Source: Telmatactis stephensoni
Lineage: Eukaryota; Cnidaria; Anthozoa; Actiniaria; Isophelliidae
Direction of reading: 5' to 3'
Length of the DNA: 64,000 nt
NCBI GenBank assembly: GCA_029948255.1
Contig: JALIZF010001783.1
Span: forward strand, 558,001 to 622,000
Position 1 is the first letter of the stretch. Every line of letters starts with the position of its first letter. A model generated the notes under the pieces. That model did no database searches. It worked only from the letters and a program-made list of their open reading frames with translations, and was not told the origin of the DNA. Of the stretch, positions 1 to 12,000 are shown one piece after another. Both the position numbers and the translations under genes were made by a program.

Positions 1-6
1 CTTCAG

Positions 7-174
7 CAGGGTTTTCCTTTTCAAATGTAGTAGAAGTGATTTGCTTAGTAATAATTGTAACATTTATTTCAAACACCAAAAATTCTTGACAGCAAGGATT
101 CTTTCAGTTGCCAGCATCTGAGCCATTCACAGGCAGAGAAAATCACCAGTCACTGGCAGAAAAGGAAAACCCTG
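7..174. repeat. Short foldback element
   Basis: The two ends are inverted copies of CAGGGTTTTCCTTTTC. No clear target duplication. Confidence 0.6.
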
Positions 175-516
175 ACTTCTTCTACTTAGAGGTTCAAGTA
201 ACTATGTATTTATAGAGCTTCCAGCTGTCTAAAAACTCTGACACAAGATACTGGAGTGATTTTATTTGCTACATGAAAACGACGCCTCTTTAGTAAGTAC
301 TAGTTGAAAAAGAACAAAAGAAAAAATAACAGGATGGTGTCTACTACTAAACAGGAGTTTGCCAATTTTTTGACGAGTTGAAGAAATAAAAACCACTCTA
401 CTACAAAGTCATACAATACTAAGTTATGTACAAATACAATATGATTATCAGTGATTATTAAGTTATTAAAAGTATTATTTTCTTGAAATCATCTTAAATG
501 TTATTCAGTTTGTAAT

Positions 517-695
517 CAGGCGTGGATCCAGACCAGTTTGCAACGGTTTATGGAAACCGGTCAGATTTTCAGATTTATTTACTGTCGACGGATCAATTTT
601 ACAAAACAGTAATCCAAATACTATACTCTTTGTAAGCTTTCTTGAGTTCAAAAACTGGCCAAATTTTGTCAACTTTTGGTCTGGATCCACCCCTG
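517..695. mobile_element. Foldback MITE with CAGG ends and 5-bp duplication
   Basis: Inverted ends CAGG(C/GG)GTGGATCCAGACC are flanked by GTAAT on both sides (512-516 and 696-700). It is similar in design to the element at 33037-33205. Confidence 0.7.
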
Positions 696-1529
696 GTAAT
701 CACAATCTAAACAGCTTTGTGTTTTTATTCTCAACTTGAGATTCACTTAACTACTGTACATTTGTATGTTTCAGTTTTCAAAACCATGTTTTAGGATGAT
801 ATTTTGTACCCTCTTGTTTTGTAGTCACATTACCTCGCTGCATACCCCTTCCCTTATCCTACTAAAGTCAGAGAGGGAGAATTCAGCTGTCTGCCACACC
901 CTCACACGTACCACCTCAACCCTAAATTTTAACAGACTCTAACTGACAGTAGAGTCGGAATCCATGCTCTGTCCAATTCCATCTCCAAGAACTCTCCAAT
1001 GATAAAATTAAAGATGATTTTTTAGACCTCAAATTTCACTGATTATTACCAATACGACTATGCATTGTAAGGGTGCAATTTGAAATCAAGAAGTGCTGTG
1101 GATTGGAAGAGCAGCATGCATGAAGTCCCAATAGGGGTTTATAAGTTGAGAAAGCAGGGGCCTAGCTCAACATGGTGCAGCATAGAGATAAAGGACAAAT
1201 GTTGGCTGTATTTACGCTAGAGACGTTTAAAATTAAATCAAGCACAAGAACCATGTGCATAAACAAAACCATGTTATTATTTTAGCAACTTGTGTGTGTG
1301 TGTGTTGTTGTTGTTGTTGTTGTTAAACTTGCGGTGAATATAGGCAAGGAACATTCACTGAGGGCTTCCTTGCAACTCACGATTTAGGCTACAGAACTTG
1401 GACTTGAACGTCATTGACTAGAGGCATTGTAGCCTTCTGCATGTGTTTTATTGTCTAAGAAGAATTCCTTTTTCTGTGCGTCTTTCATATTTCACGTTTT
1501 AGAAGTCTCTAGTATACATACAGCCATTA

Positions 1530-1659
1530 AAGTGCGGTTTTCATGTGACTAGGAAAATCTCACGGCGCAGGAATTTCGAATGTTTTATAGACATCACAGT
1601 ACTGATATGGTCATGGCCTCGTGGGGGGTCTGGGTCCACTCGTACGAAAACTGTTCTAA
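1530..1659. mobile_element. Foldback MITE, 'TATGAGTGGGAA' family
   Basis: Degenerate copy with ends GCGGTTTTC... and ...CGTACGAAAACTG. It shares the core 'TATAGACAT' with the copies at 4050, 16627, 19993 and 27236. Confidence 0.6.
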
Positions 1660-2849
1660 TTAGTAATTTACTTATTGCACACACAGTATTTTAAAATCAA
1701 GCAAAAGCTCATGCATGCAGGTTGTGGTGTATGCGGTAGAAAGCTAAAGAGCACCACAGCACTTCCACAATGCTTTCTGTGTCCAACTTCCTGCTCCACT
1801 TTTAAAGTATACGCCCAACTTGTTTCCTGAAAGCAATCAATATCAAACTATTGGTTCCCCACACCAGCTACTGCCCCCAAATAGTCCAGTTCTAAGATAT
1901 GCTCCACTACCACATACAAATGACACGACACCTCGTCTTGATTCCTTTGTATGTGGCAAGTGAGTTTCAAAAACCGTTGTCGGGCCGAAGGGCCCAAGTC
2001 TACGCGACTCACCAGGAAAAGAATATCAACTAATATGGGTACAAATAACTATGAAAAATAAACGTGCACGAATATCAACACGACAGTAGTTCATATCTAG
2101 CTTGTCTCGACCTTACACAACAAATAACTTCACATGTAAATGAAAACCAAAGCCAAAAAAAGAATGAAATTTTGCGGTAGCCATACTTCTTTTTGGTCTG
2201 GTCGCGTAAGTTCGTACCTCTTGTCCGACAATCTTTTTTTTAAACAGGAGCAGTATGTGTATATATCTCGGAATTCACTAAGTCGGCTGTTAAGAGTTCA
2301 ATTTCAAGACAATCTCAGGTGATTTTCCCTCTTTCCATGTACGTACCAGTCATTTATGGGCTATGCAGACCCAAAGTGTTGCAGAGTATTTTAAGAAAAA
2401 CATACTTCTGTGTTAAGACGCACAATCTGAATTCACGAACAATGACAATGGGGTGTCTAGTGGTCAAGGTGAGACTCCACGAGACCAAAGATAAGGCGCG
2501 TGTTTGTGCAAGCCGACACACTTTTCCGCTGATTTTCTTGTTTCAAAACTCGCGACTCTCTTCTTCTTCTTCTTCTTCTTCCCCCGCCCCCCCCCTCTTT
2601 TTTTTTGAGGTGGGGGGGGGGGGGGGGGGAGAACAAACAAACAAACGAGACTTCGAGGTCCGCGAACTGCATAACCGAAATTTCTGGACACTAACCCGGT
2701 CATTCGACATCCATACACACCTTGCTGCTGGCGCCTAACCCAACATACTAGAAACTCATAAGGGGGCTGTAACCATACCCGTGGTCCGTTTCAGACCCCG
2801 CAACCACCTATATATGAGGGTATACAGCTACAAATGTAAAATTAATTAC

Positions 2850-3095
2850 CTCCATATTTGTTACTATCTGAGTCTGTGAAGGTAATGGTAGGATCGGCCT
2901 CGTTTGTCTCTCCATCGGGGACGGTCTTCAGGTTAGTGCTGGCAGAAGACTTGACTATATTCCATTCACTGGCAGTTATGGCATACCAGTTATCATTTCT
3001 GGTTTCTTGTTTCATGTAGGCTCGTTTATTGCTGCTTATTGCGTACACTACTTCTCCGTCATGCCCAATAATGCGACCAACTTGCTCGTTCACAG
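2850..3095 (-). CDS. Exon 14: last exon seen, Asp-box region continues
   Basis: Eighty-one codons, acceptor ctttgcag and donor GGAG|gtaatt (phase 1). 'VYAISSNKRAYMKQ' and 'NWYAITASEW' look like a second repeat of the Asp-box-type fold. The donor shows that the gene continues left of the part I could assemble. Confidence 0.8.
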
Positions 3096-6000
3096 CTGCA
3101 AAGAAAAACGCTCACTTTTTTCCACATTTTTAACAAAATTTTTGTTAGGCGGATGGAAAATTATTTCGTGAAAAGTTTGGATTATAGGGTGGAAACGTAG
3201 TAGCACAAGCAGATATGGTTTACGTTGGTGCGCCATTCAACAAATCTACACTTCCTCTAAAGTACGGGTGTTATGTTTCTCAAGCACATTAAGGCCTGGG
3301 TCAGCAGCCAAATTCTTAAACTAAAGTATGATTTTTAGTATCAGCCTATGACATCTTCAAACAGTTTGAAATTTGGCACGTCAATAGAACTTGTGTTTCT
3401 TGATTGCCTTAACTCAAAATATTTGTGAAAGACTGGTCACGTGATCAGTTAGTCGTAGAAAATGTAACAAATCAGTCTTTTAAATACTAGGTGGCCAGTT
3501 ATATTGATATACAATAGCAGATACCCTAAATACAGTTCAATTTGAAAGCATGAAAAAATCACGTTTGGAATGGATGACTAACGTTCTTCATTAAGGAGAT
3601 ATAGTATAAAACAGGTCACGTGACCAGATGATCAAATCACTTTTTACTCAATATCTCCTTAATCAAAATCGAGAGCCAACCATTCCAAACGTGAATTTAT
3701 AAAACTTATTATGATGTGTATATTCATGGTACTTTTAAGGACAGACAAACTACACTCGCCACCCAGTTTAATTTTTTCTATTTTCCAATTCAATGACGTC
3801 ATAAGTCACGTGATTACAATAACTTTTACCGTAAACAGTTAAGGATCTAAAATACAATTCTTAGACCGATTTGTGTCTTATACAAACAAAAACCTGTCAA
3901 GATATTGAGAAAAATAGTTTTTCTCAGATGGGCCAAAAACCCAGGCCTTAACATGCTTGAGTTAACAGCAAAGTTTTAAACGTAAAAAAAGCCTTGTGCC
4001 GTGCACATACCGTGCCTCAGCGAGTTTGGTTGGTCAACGTTGATGTCTTAGAGCGGCTCGGTCACTGCACAGCATGCGCGGTTACGACAGGAATGTTAAA
4101 TGTTTTGATAGACATCACGCGGCACTGATACGAGCACTGCATAGCGCATGCGCAGTTCGTTTCACACTGATACGAAAACTGCGCCTCTGTCGCGCCAGTC
4201 AAATCGCTGAGTAGAGACAGATCAAGGTAAGGACTTTTCAAAGTCATGCATGCATACTAAAAGTGATCTAATTACGTAAACGCGTGTGAAGCTACAATCA
4301 TTGCCAGAATTGTTGGCACTATTTTGTATCGATACGCGTGCACAGTGGATGGCAATGAGATTTGCTACCCCACACCTCCTGTACAACGTTGCTGTGAAAA
4401 CCCCAACACCTACTACTCGGCAATCAGTCCAACATACCTTTTAGCTACCAGCAACATTGTACAGGGGGTCCAAGCAAGGGGAAGCAAGGGTGGCCGAGCG
4501 GTGAGAGCGCCGGTCTGTCACCGCTGTGGTCCCTCGTTCGATTCCCGGACGGGGCATCACATGTGGCTTGAGTTTCTTGTTCGTTCTCTCCCTTGCTTCG
4601 AGGGTTTTTTCTCCGGGTTCTCCGGTTTTTCCTCCCTCAGTAAAAACGAACTAGTTTCGATCTAAGCTGTGCTCCGTGATCAGACATGGGTCGTATGGTG
4701 GCTGCTATGTGTATGTGTATGTGAATTTGTATGTAAATGTGTGATTGTTCAATTGTTTGTAAATGAAAGCGCCCTTGTAAACCTTCGACTCGATCACGTT
4801 GAGCTGCGCCCTTCGCAATTCAGCACTTAGCTGCAAGGAAGGGTGATGAGCTACTCCTAATTTATTTATTTATTTACAATAATATGGCCGCAAAGTGTAT
4901 AGTGTATAAAAATCCTGTAAATTTTACATGGTGCCAACTAATTCTGGCAAGGATTGTAGTTGTTGTACACAAGCCTGAGGGAGCGGATGTTTTTCATTAT
5001 GGTAACGTACGTAACTCAGGAGCCCAACTTTAATATCAAACTTTAGACGCTCATTTGAACGTTCACTCGGGGTACCTCGAGTAAGGAAAAGGCTGATACA
5101 CTGGAGGCGTCTCTTGCCCATTCCTTTCTAGTCCCTCTACTTACTGTTTGTGGTATCCAAAGTCAAGAGAAAATTTTCTCTTGCCAAAGTAAATAAAAAG
5201 ACTAAAGGCTAGACTTGATACATACCATTCCATGATGCTCCACCATCAGTTGTATAAAAACAACTTATGTCTGCGCTGTAGAAAGAACATTCCATCAATA
5301 GTTCAGCAATCATAAACTATCGAAATATGTTAGGGCTGCCCTTGATTACACATGTGATTTATTCACACTAAGGTGATTTCCATCTGATCTTTGATTGCCC
5401 TGTGTAGCCGGCGCTTTTGGGCCGGGAGGAGAAGAGGGGGCCGATAAGAAGGGAGGGCCAGACACTCCATCTCTCCCTTCCCTTCCATTCCCTCCCCTCC
5501 CCTCCCCTTCCCTCCCCTATCCTTCTCAGTCCAAAAGCGTTGGCAAAGTAGGCTAATCTGTGATCGCCGAAGTAAGTCTCTGGGACTGGTACAGCGTAAA
5601 GTAGGCAGTAGTAAAAAGTGATATCACCAAGAGAACATAATACTAAGAGAACGAAACTAACTATTGATGTAAAAAACCCGTAAAATCCATAAACAGTCAT
5701 TTGCGTTACTTCTTGACTTTGCAAAGAACCCTTATGCATGCACTTAGAAATGTTCACGGAAATTTATTCTTTTATTTATATACTCTTTCTCTGTTTATTT
5801 ATGAAATCATTCTTTCGGTTTAACCTACTGGACCTTGATTGGTTTTCCTATTTCCCCAAAGGTTTGGAACAGTCCTGTTAGCATCACAATGAAACTTCGC
5901 CGAATACACTACCCCGATTAGACATTAGAATCATTAAGTGTCTAGATAGCGCAGCGGTCTAAGGTGATATCTAAAGGTATGGATTAGAGTCCGGATATAG

Positions 6001-9000
6001 CGTGGATAGGGCCGAAATCTTCATCCGTAACGTAAGTCGATTCGATGTCTCAGCTTCTTTGAATGTCTCGGGAGAATCGTTCCAAAGTTCATTTCAGCTT
6101 TTTCCTATTTTTTCAATTATCGATCTAGTTATTCTTTCCCCATTTCCGGGGGATCCGATTTAAGGGTTACAGATTCGAGCCCTGTGTAGGTCGGAATATT
6201 TTTCTTTTGTTTTTTTTCCTTTCTTCCCTTCCTTTTTACTCTCTTTTTTTCTTTTTTGTTTTTTTTAATACTTAGATTTTAGCATTTTCTGTAATTTTTG
6301 AGTATTTTTAATTTTTTTGCAATCTGTTGTAATACAAATATTAAATTGCATCATTATTAATTTATTCAAATTTTGTTCTATTTATTTCTTGAATATGTAA
6401 CCGATTTTTACTTTTACAAATAAATTATATTTTTCCCTGGGTCTGTATTCTAATAGATGTACAGACCACGTCAAAATGTGGCGAGAACGACGGCATATTG
6501 TAAAACATGGACTGGACTGGACTGGACTGGACTGGACCGAAAATCTGTAAAACATGGACTGGACTGAGAAAATCTGTAAAATATGGACTGGACCGAAAAA
6601 CAATCTGTAAAACATGGACTGGACTGAGAAAAAAATCTGTAAAACATGGACTGGACTGAAAACAAAAATCTGTAAAACATGGACTGGACTGAGAAAAATC
6701 TGTAAAACATGGACTTGACCGAAAAAATATGAAAAATTAACATGAACTTCACTACTGAAATTCGATTCTACTTAACCGAAGTAACGATTTAGGACATGCA
6801 AAATTCTAGAAAAAAGTATACTAAGCATTCTGGTTGTGATGCTGTTTATTATTTGCAGTTAAACTTGTCCAAATGCTTAGATTTGCGAGTCTAAATGTGA
6901 TCTATGATTGAGCAAGAGTCAGACCAACAGGAATTTCCTTTTGGTCAAGGGTTGAGGGTCCACAGTCGAGGGTCCATAGTAGAGGATCAACAAAAACTAC
7001 CAAATTTTATGTCTTCGCGTTACTTGTACATATTACTAAATTTGATTTAGGAAAATAAATAATCACAAATGGATTGTCTTGGAAATTTGATAATCTCGTC
7101 AAATACCTGAACAGCGGGACAGGAAATGCCTGCCCAGCTCAGTTTGTCAGATTATATGAGTGCCAGAGGATTTAGACAAACGTTCTACCGATTTATATTT
7201 TTCTCGTCACTTTTTGGAGCTTCAATTGGCATATTTTAACATCTTGGATACTTTTAATCATTTCCACTCCACTTACTTTATTTGGTTGAGCTAGTAGTTT
7301 AGATGCATGTCGCAGTATGAACTGATGCAGCTCTCAGTAAAATATAAATTTTTCTTTGTGTCGAAACACTATCTCTGGACGAGTGCAGCGAGTTCTATGG
7401 CGCGATCCCCGGGCGCGATCCATCGAGGACTTTCAAAATCATATTAATAATCGCCAAATTTATCAACTCTTTTCTCAAACTGGGATCAGAAAAAATTACA
7501 GAAATTGAAAAAATTTAAGTTGACGAAAAACGCGAATAGAAACCAACGTTACCAACGTACTCATGGAGGTCCCGGAGTACAGAGCACGAGTCTCAGTTGT
7601 TTTTAAAAAGTTTTGATTTTATTAAAAAGCATTCTATGTTTGGTTGTTTGCTTTTAAGCTTTAACTTTTTATACAGGTTTGTAGTAGACCTAACGAAATG
7701 GCTTCATCTTTAGAATAAAACATACTCAGATGCAAATAAAACCATTACCATCACCAATCGGTTTCGCTGATACAGCTAAGAAGTTATAATTTTACTCTTC
7801 ATGTGATTTTTACAAATATGCTTTAAAACAAAAGCTGAATTAGAATCGAATTTAGCGAAGTTCATGTTAATTTTTCATATTTTTTCGGTCAAGTCCATGT
7901 TTTACAGATTTTTCTCAGTCCAATCCATATTTTACAGATTTTTGTTTTCAGTCCAGTCCATGTTTTACAGATTTTATTTCAGTCCAGTCCATGTTTTACA
8001 GATTTTTTTCTCAGTCCAGTCCATGTTTTACAGATTTTCTCAGTCCAGTCCATGTTTTACAGATTTTCGGTCCAGTCCAGTCCAGTCCAGTCCAGTCCAT
8101 GTTTTACAATATGCCGAGAACGACAGTTACGCCACTCATCTTTGCTTCATGGCGTACTTTTTTGTTCCCGCCACATTTTGAGGTTATCTGTGCATTTATC
8201 AGAGTACAGACGCACGGAATAATGGAATCTGTTTGTTACTCGTGCCCAGGCCTTTAGGCCGGGAACGAGTTATAAACTGCAAATGTTTTTTTTTTTTCCT
8301 ATGTTCGTCCTCAGCTACTTCTGATTGGTTAAGAACGTAAAAACAATGCCCTTCATTCATCACCTTTGAGCGAACGCAAGCCAGGAACTTTAGGAATGCA
8401 AGATGGCCGACTACAAAGAAAATAGCTTTCAGAGACAGGCTTTTCCTGCAGTAGAACAATGTAATTTGGAGCTTTTAACTCGAGATATACCTATATACTT
8501 ATAAGAGCTTCATAATGGTCTGTTATTTTGAGCTTCATCTCCAATACTTTGACCAAATATCGAACTCTAAATGGAGTACTTGAAAGCCGAGGCCCTCGCG
8601 ATAACGACTATTTCCTATGAGCTGGAAAACTACGAATTTCTCATCCTACATGTTGCTAAACGAACATACATAGAAGCAAGTCAATTATATTCCTCATTCA
8701 AGCATTCAAGAGATCTTGAGAGGTTTTTGTACTGAATTTTAATTTAATATCGGAATGGCATGAAACTAGATTCCACATTGACCTTGTATTTCGCGTTTGG
8801 TCACGTAACGTCTTTTATTCATATATAAAACATCCGAAACATGAACGAAAAAATACACGATTTGTTATTGTGTCAAATATGCCGTTGTAGAAGTCTTTAC
8901 AGCAAACAATTGAGATATATAGTGAAATAAGAAGTTGAATAAACTGGTATGTTTTTGCATGTTGGAGATATCGTAATACCCATGCATGATAATAGAAAGA

Positions 9001-12000
9001 CAAAAGCAAACACTAATAGCTGTTGACAGACAAACTGACTAATCAAGATATTTTTTAGTTTAAGTTAGCCGATTCAAAAAAGATCATTATGTTACGGTTA
9101 GCAACTGGTTAGCTATTTCCCGGAATGGTGAAGAATGCGTGAAACGGCTCGGGGAAGAGTACGAACGGAGCCGGTCATTGGAGCCTCTCTTAAAAAGGGC
9201 TCCAGGGGCACGAGTGAACGCACGTGTGCGTCTAGTTTTATATAATATTCATCGAAACGTTTCAACCATCCAGAGCGCGCGTAAGATTCAATGACGTCAT
9301 CTATGCGTGTGTATTGTTATCACATACGGTTCTCCGCCAATCAGAGCGCGCGTAATTTAACAAATAGATTCCATTTTTCCGTGTGTCTGTACTCTAATCG
9401 ATGCACAGATGACGTCAAAATGTGGTGAGAACAAAAAAGTACGCCACGAGACGAAGTCGAGTGGCGTGACTGATGTTCTCACCACATTTTGACGTCTTCT
9501 GTGCATCGATTAGAGTACAGACGCACGGAAAAATGGAATCTATCTGTTTTATATAATATTTATCGAAACATTCCAACCAATCAGAGCGCGCGTAAGATTC
9601 GATGACGCCATCTATGTGTGTGTACTCTAATCACACATGGTTGTTCGACCAATCAGAGCGCGCGTAATATGCCAATTATTATATAAATACCAGTTATTAT
9701 ACAATCGTACTTACACATTTTCTGAACAAACAAAAAACGTTTTGCTTGATGATATAACCAGAAATCCTCGACCGTACCATTCTGTAGAATAAAATTGCTG
9801 GTTTAATTAAATGACCTGTGCATGAAACCCCGCTATTCAATATTAATAACAAGTACTGAAAACTTATGGAACGTACTTTCTTTTGATATAAGTCAGGGGA
9901 TATTTCGTTCATATAGTCGACTTCGTGTGATTAAAGAAACACATAAACAGATATTTGCAAATTAGAAGTGAGATTGACAATTACAATGTAGTCCATTACA
10001 ATTACAGCAGATACATGTAAAGATACTATGAAGATATGAAGCCATCAGTGTGGGAGATCGTGGTTAACTGAGTTGCGCGGGGGATATGAATGTACCAGCA
10101 GCTTCTCCACAAGACAAGAGTAGATTGCATATAACTGAAGCAAGATTGGATGGGAGTTATATAAAAGTGTCTCTATTTACTCGGACTTGCTTACCTGGCA
10201 AAGGGGACGAATCAACAGAAGGCTTCCCAGCTGATTGATCTTTAAAACATAAATCAGTAAAAATGATCCACGTCATTTAATTATTATATTTTGGAATACC
10301 ATCGTATAATTTTCATCATCAGAGAAGCCAACTTCTGATATGCCTTAGATGGAAATTAAACAGAACAAAATGGATGATAAAAAAGTCAGATGTTCTGATC
10401 TGATTACATACATTTGTTCTAATCTGTTTAATTTCCATCTATGGCATGTCAGACATTGACTTATCTGATGATGAACGATATGGTTCGAAATATGCCGTTA
10501 TATAGTAGCCTGAGTTGCGGCCCTAAGCGGAAGGGGAGGGGACTCGGAAGAAGAAGGGAGGGGGACTGCAGGCTATTATATAGTACATGGTATATTTCTT
10601 TATACAAGATTTGGTAAAATAAAGCTTATTATTATTTCAATTTTTTTTGATACAGTTAGAGCCCGATATAACGCTAACCACGCTATAATGAACCATGGGC
10701 GTTTTTCTGCACCATCAAATAATTAAACAAGATCCAAATGAAACCCGATATAACAAACCCATTTTTACAGTTCCTTGGTCACTTTTTAAATTTACGAGTA
10801 CGTGGTTGCCTACCAGAGCTCTGACTGTATAACCAACCAAAAAGGTCCTAACCTCTTTCCTATTACTTGATATTGTGTTACTGTATAGAAACAGGAGCCC
10901 ATTCTGATAGGAATTATCAAGCAACAGCGTACAAATAAAAGCACTAACAGATAATTATTCCTGACCTGGAGGGTTGTTGTAAATACAACACACCCCGGCT
11001 TTCCTGCTGAGAACTTTCGAGGTATCGTGACCAACATAGGTTACTTCTGCAATGGATGTCGCTTGAATATCTCCCGTAGGCATCTTTCCTTCAGGGTCAA
11101 GTTTAGCGATGTAAGAGAAAGTCAGCTTGTCCAGGAAACGGAGCGTTTTCGTGGCCTTCAATTAAAATCACGTTTTTAGAAATATTGAAAATAATGATTA
11201 GATACGTAAATCCTGGACACACGATGTAACTTTTCATTGCAATTAATGATGCTCTCTGTGTCCACCCCCCCCCCCCCCCTCCTCCACCTCCATACCCCAC
11301 CCCCCTCCCCCACCTCCATATGAGGATGAGAATATTAATTTACAATTAGTGACGCAAAAGTTTGCATATAATGAGCCTGTGGTACTGAGAAAGTGCGCAC
11401 TTCGCTAGTCTCTCTCGCAGCCGTTTTTGTGTCGTCACGCAACGCTTCCCTCTCCACAAAACGTTTCTGGGAAGGGAAGCGTTGCGTGACGACACAAAAA
11501 ACGGCTTGCGAGGGAGACTTTTCTAGAGAACTCACAAAAAGTATGCATGTCATAGAACGGATTTTGTATGGGGAAAACTAATACGCGCGGTAATACGGTA
11601 CGGTTTATATGGCTATACGGTGTAACCACCCACCCAAACAGAGGTTGAAATTACGTACGTTTACAATACAATACAGCAAAAATCGTAGCGAAGTCTATTC
11701 CAGTGCCAGATACCTTACCGTTAGTTCTGGTCCTGCTGCATAGTTCAGCTCAGGGCTCTTAAACTCCTGTCTGTTGAAGATAACGTATGGAGGAAGCATA
11801 TGGATGATCTTGACCTGTTCTGCGTGCTGTTCAGAGAACTGATTGTCGTGCGATATTGTAATATTAAATTGTACGTTGTCACTGAAAAAGAATTTGTGTA
11901 GAATATATTACAGCCATTCATAGTTATTTTGTTGACTACAAACATTGACATGCAGAAGAAAAGTCAATGACATGGGCGTAAGCAGGGGAGACACGCGCAC

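Larger units (their letters stand above)
1..2849. other. Presumed intron or 3' region; no exon recognised
   Basis: At least one more exon of the minus-strand gene should follow exon 14, but I found none with convincing splice sites here. The stretch holds foldback elements, a TG/TTG microsatellite near 1292-1325, and a TTC/poly-C/poly-G tract at 2563-2640. Confidence 0.5.

Noticed and set aside
3293..3947. Palindromic ends as a long terminal repeat of a retroelement
   Set aside because: Ends are inverted, not direct, and flanked by TTAA; no reverse transcriptase or LTR pair is seen.
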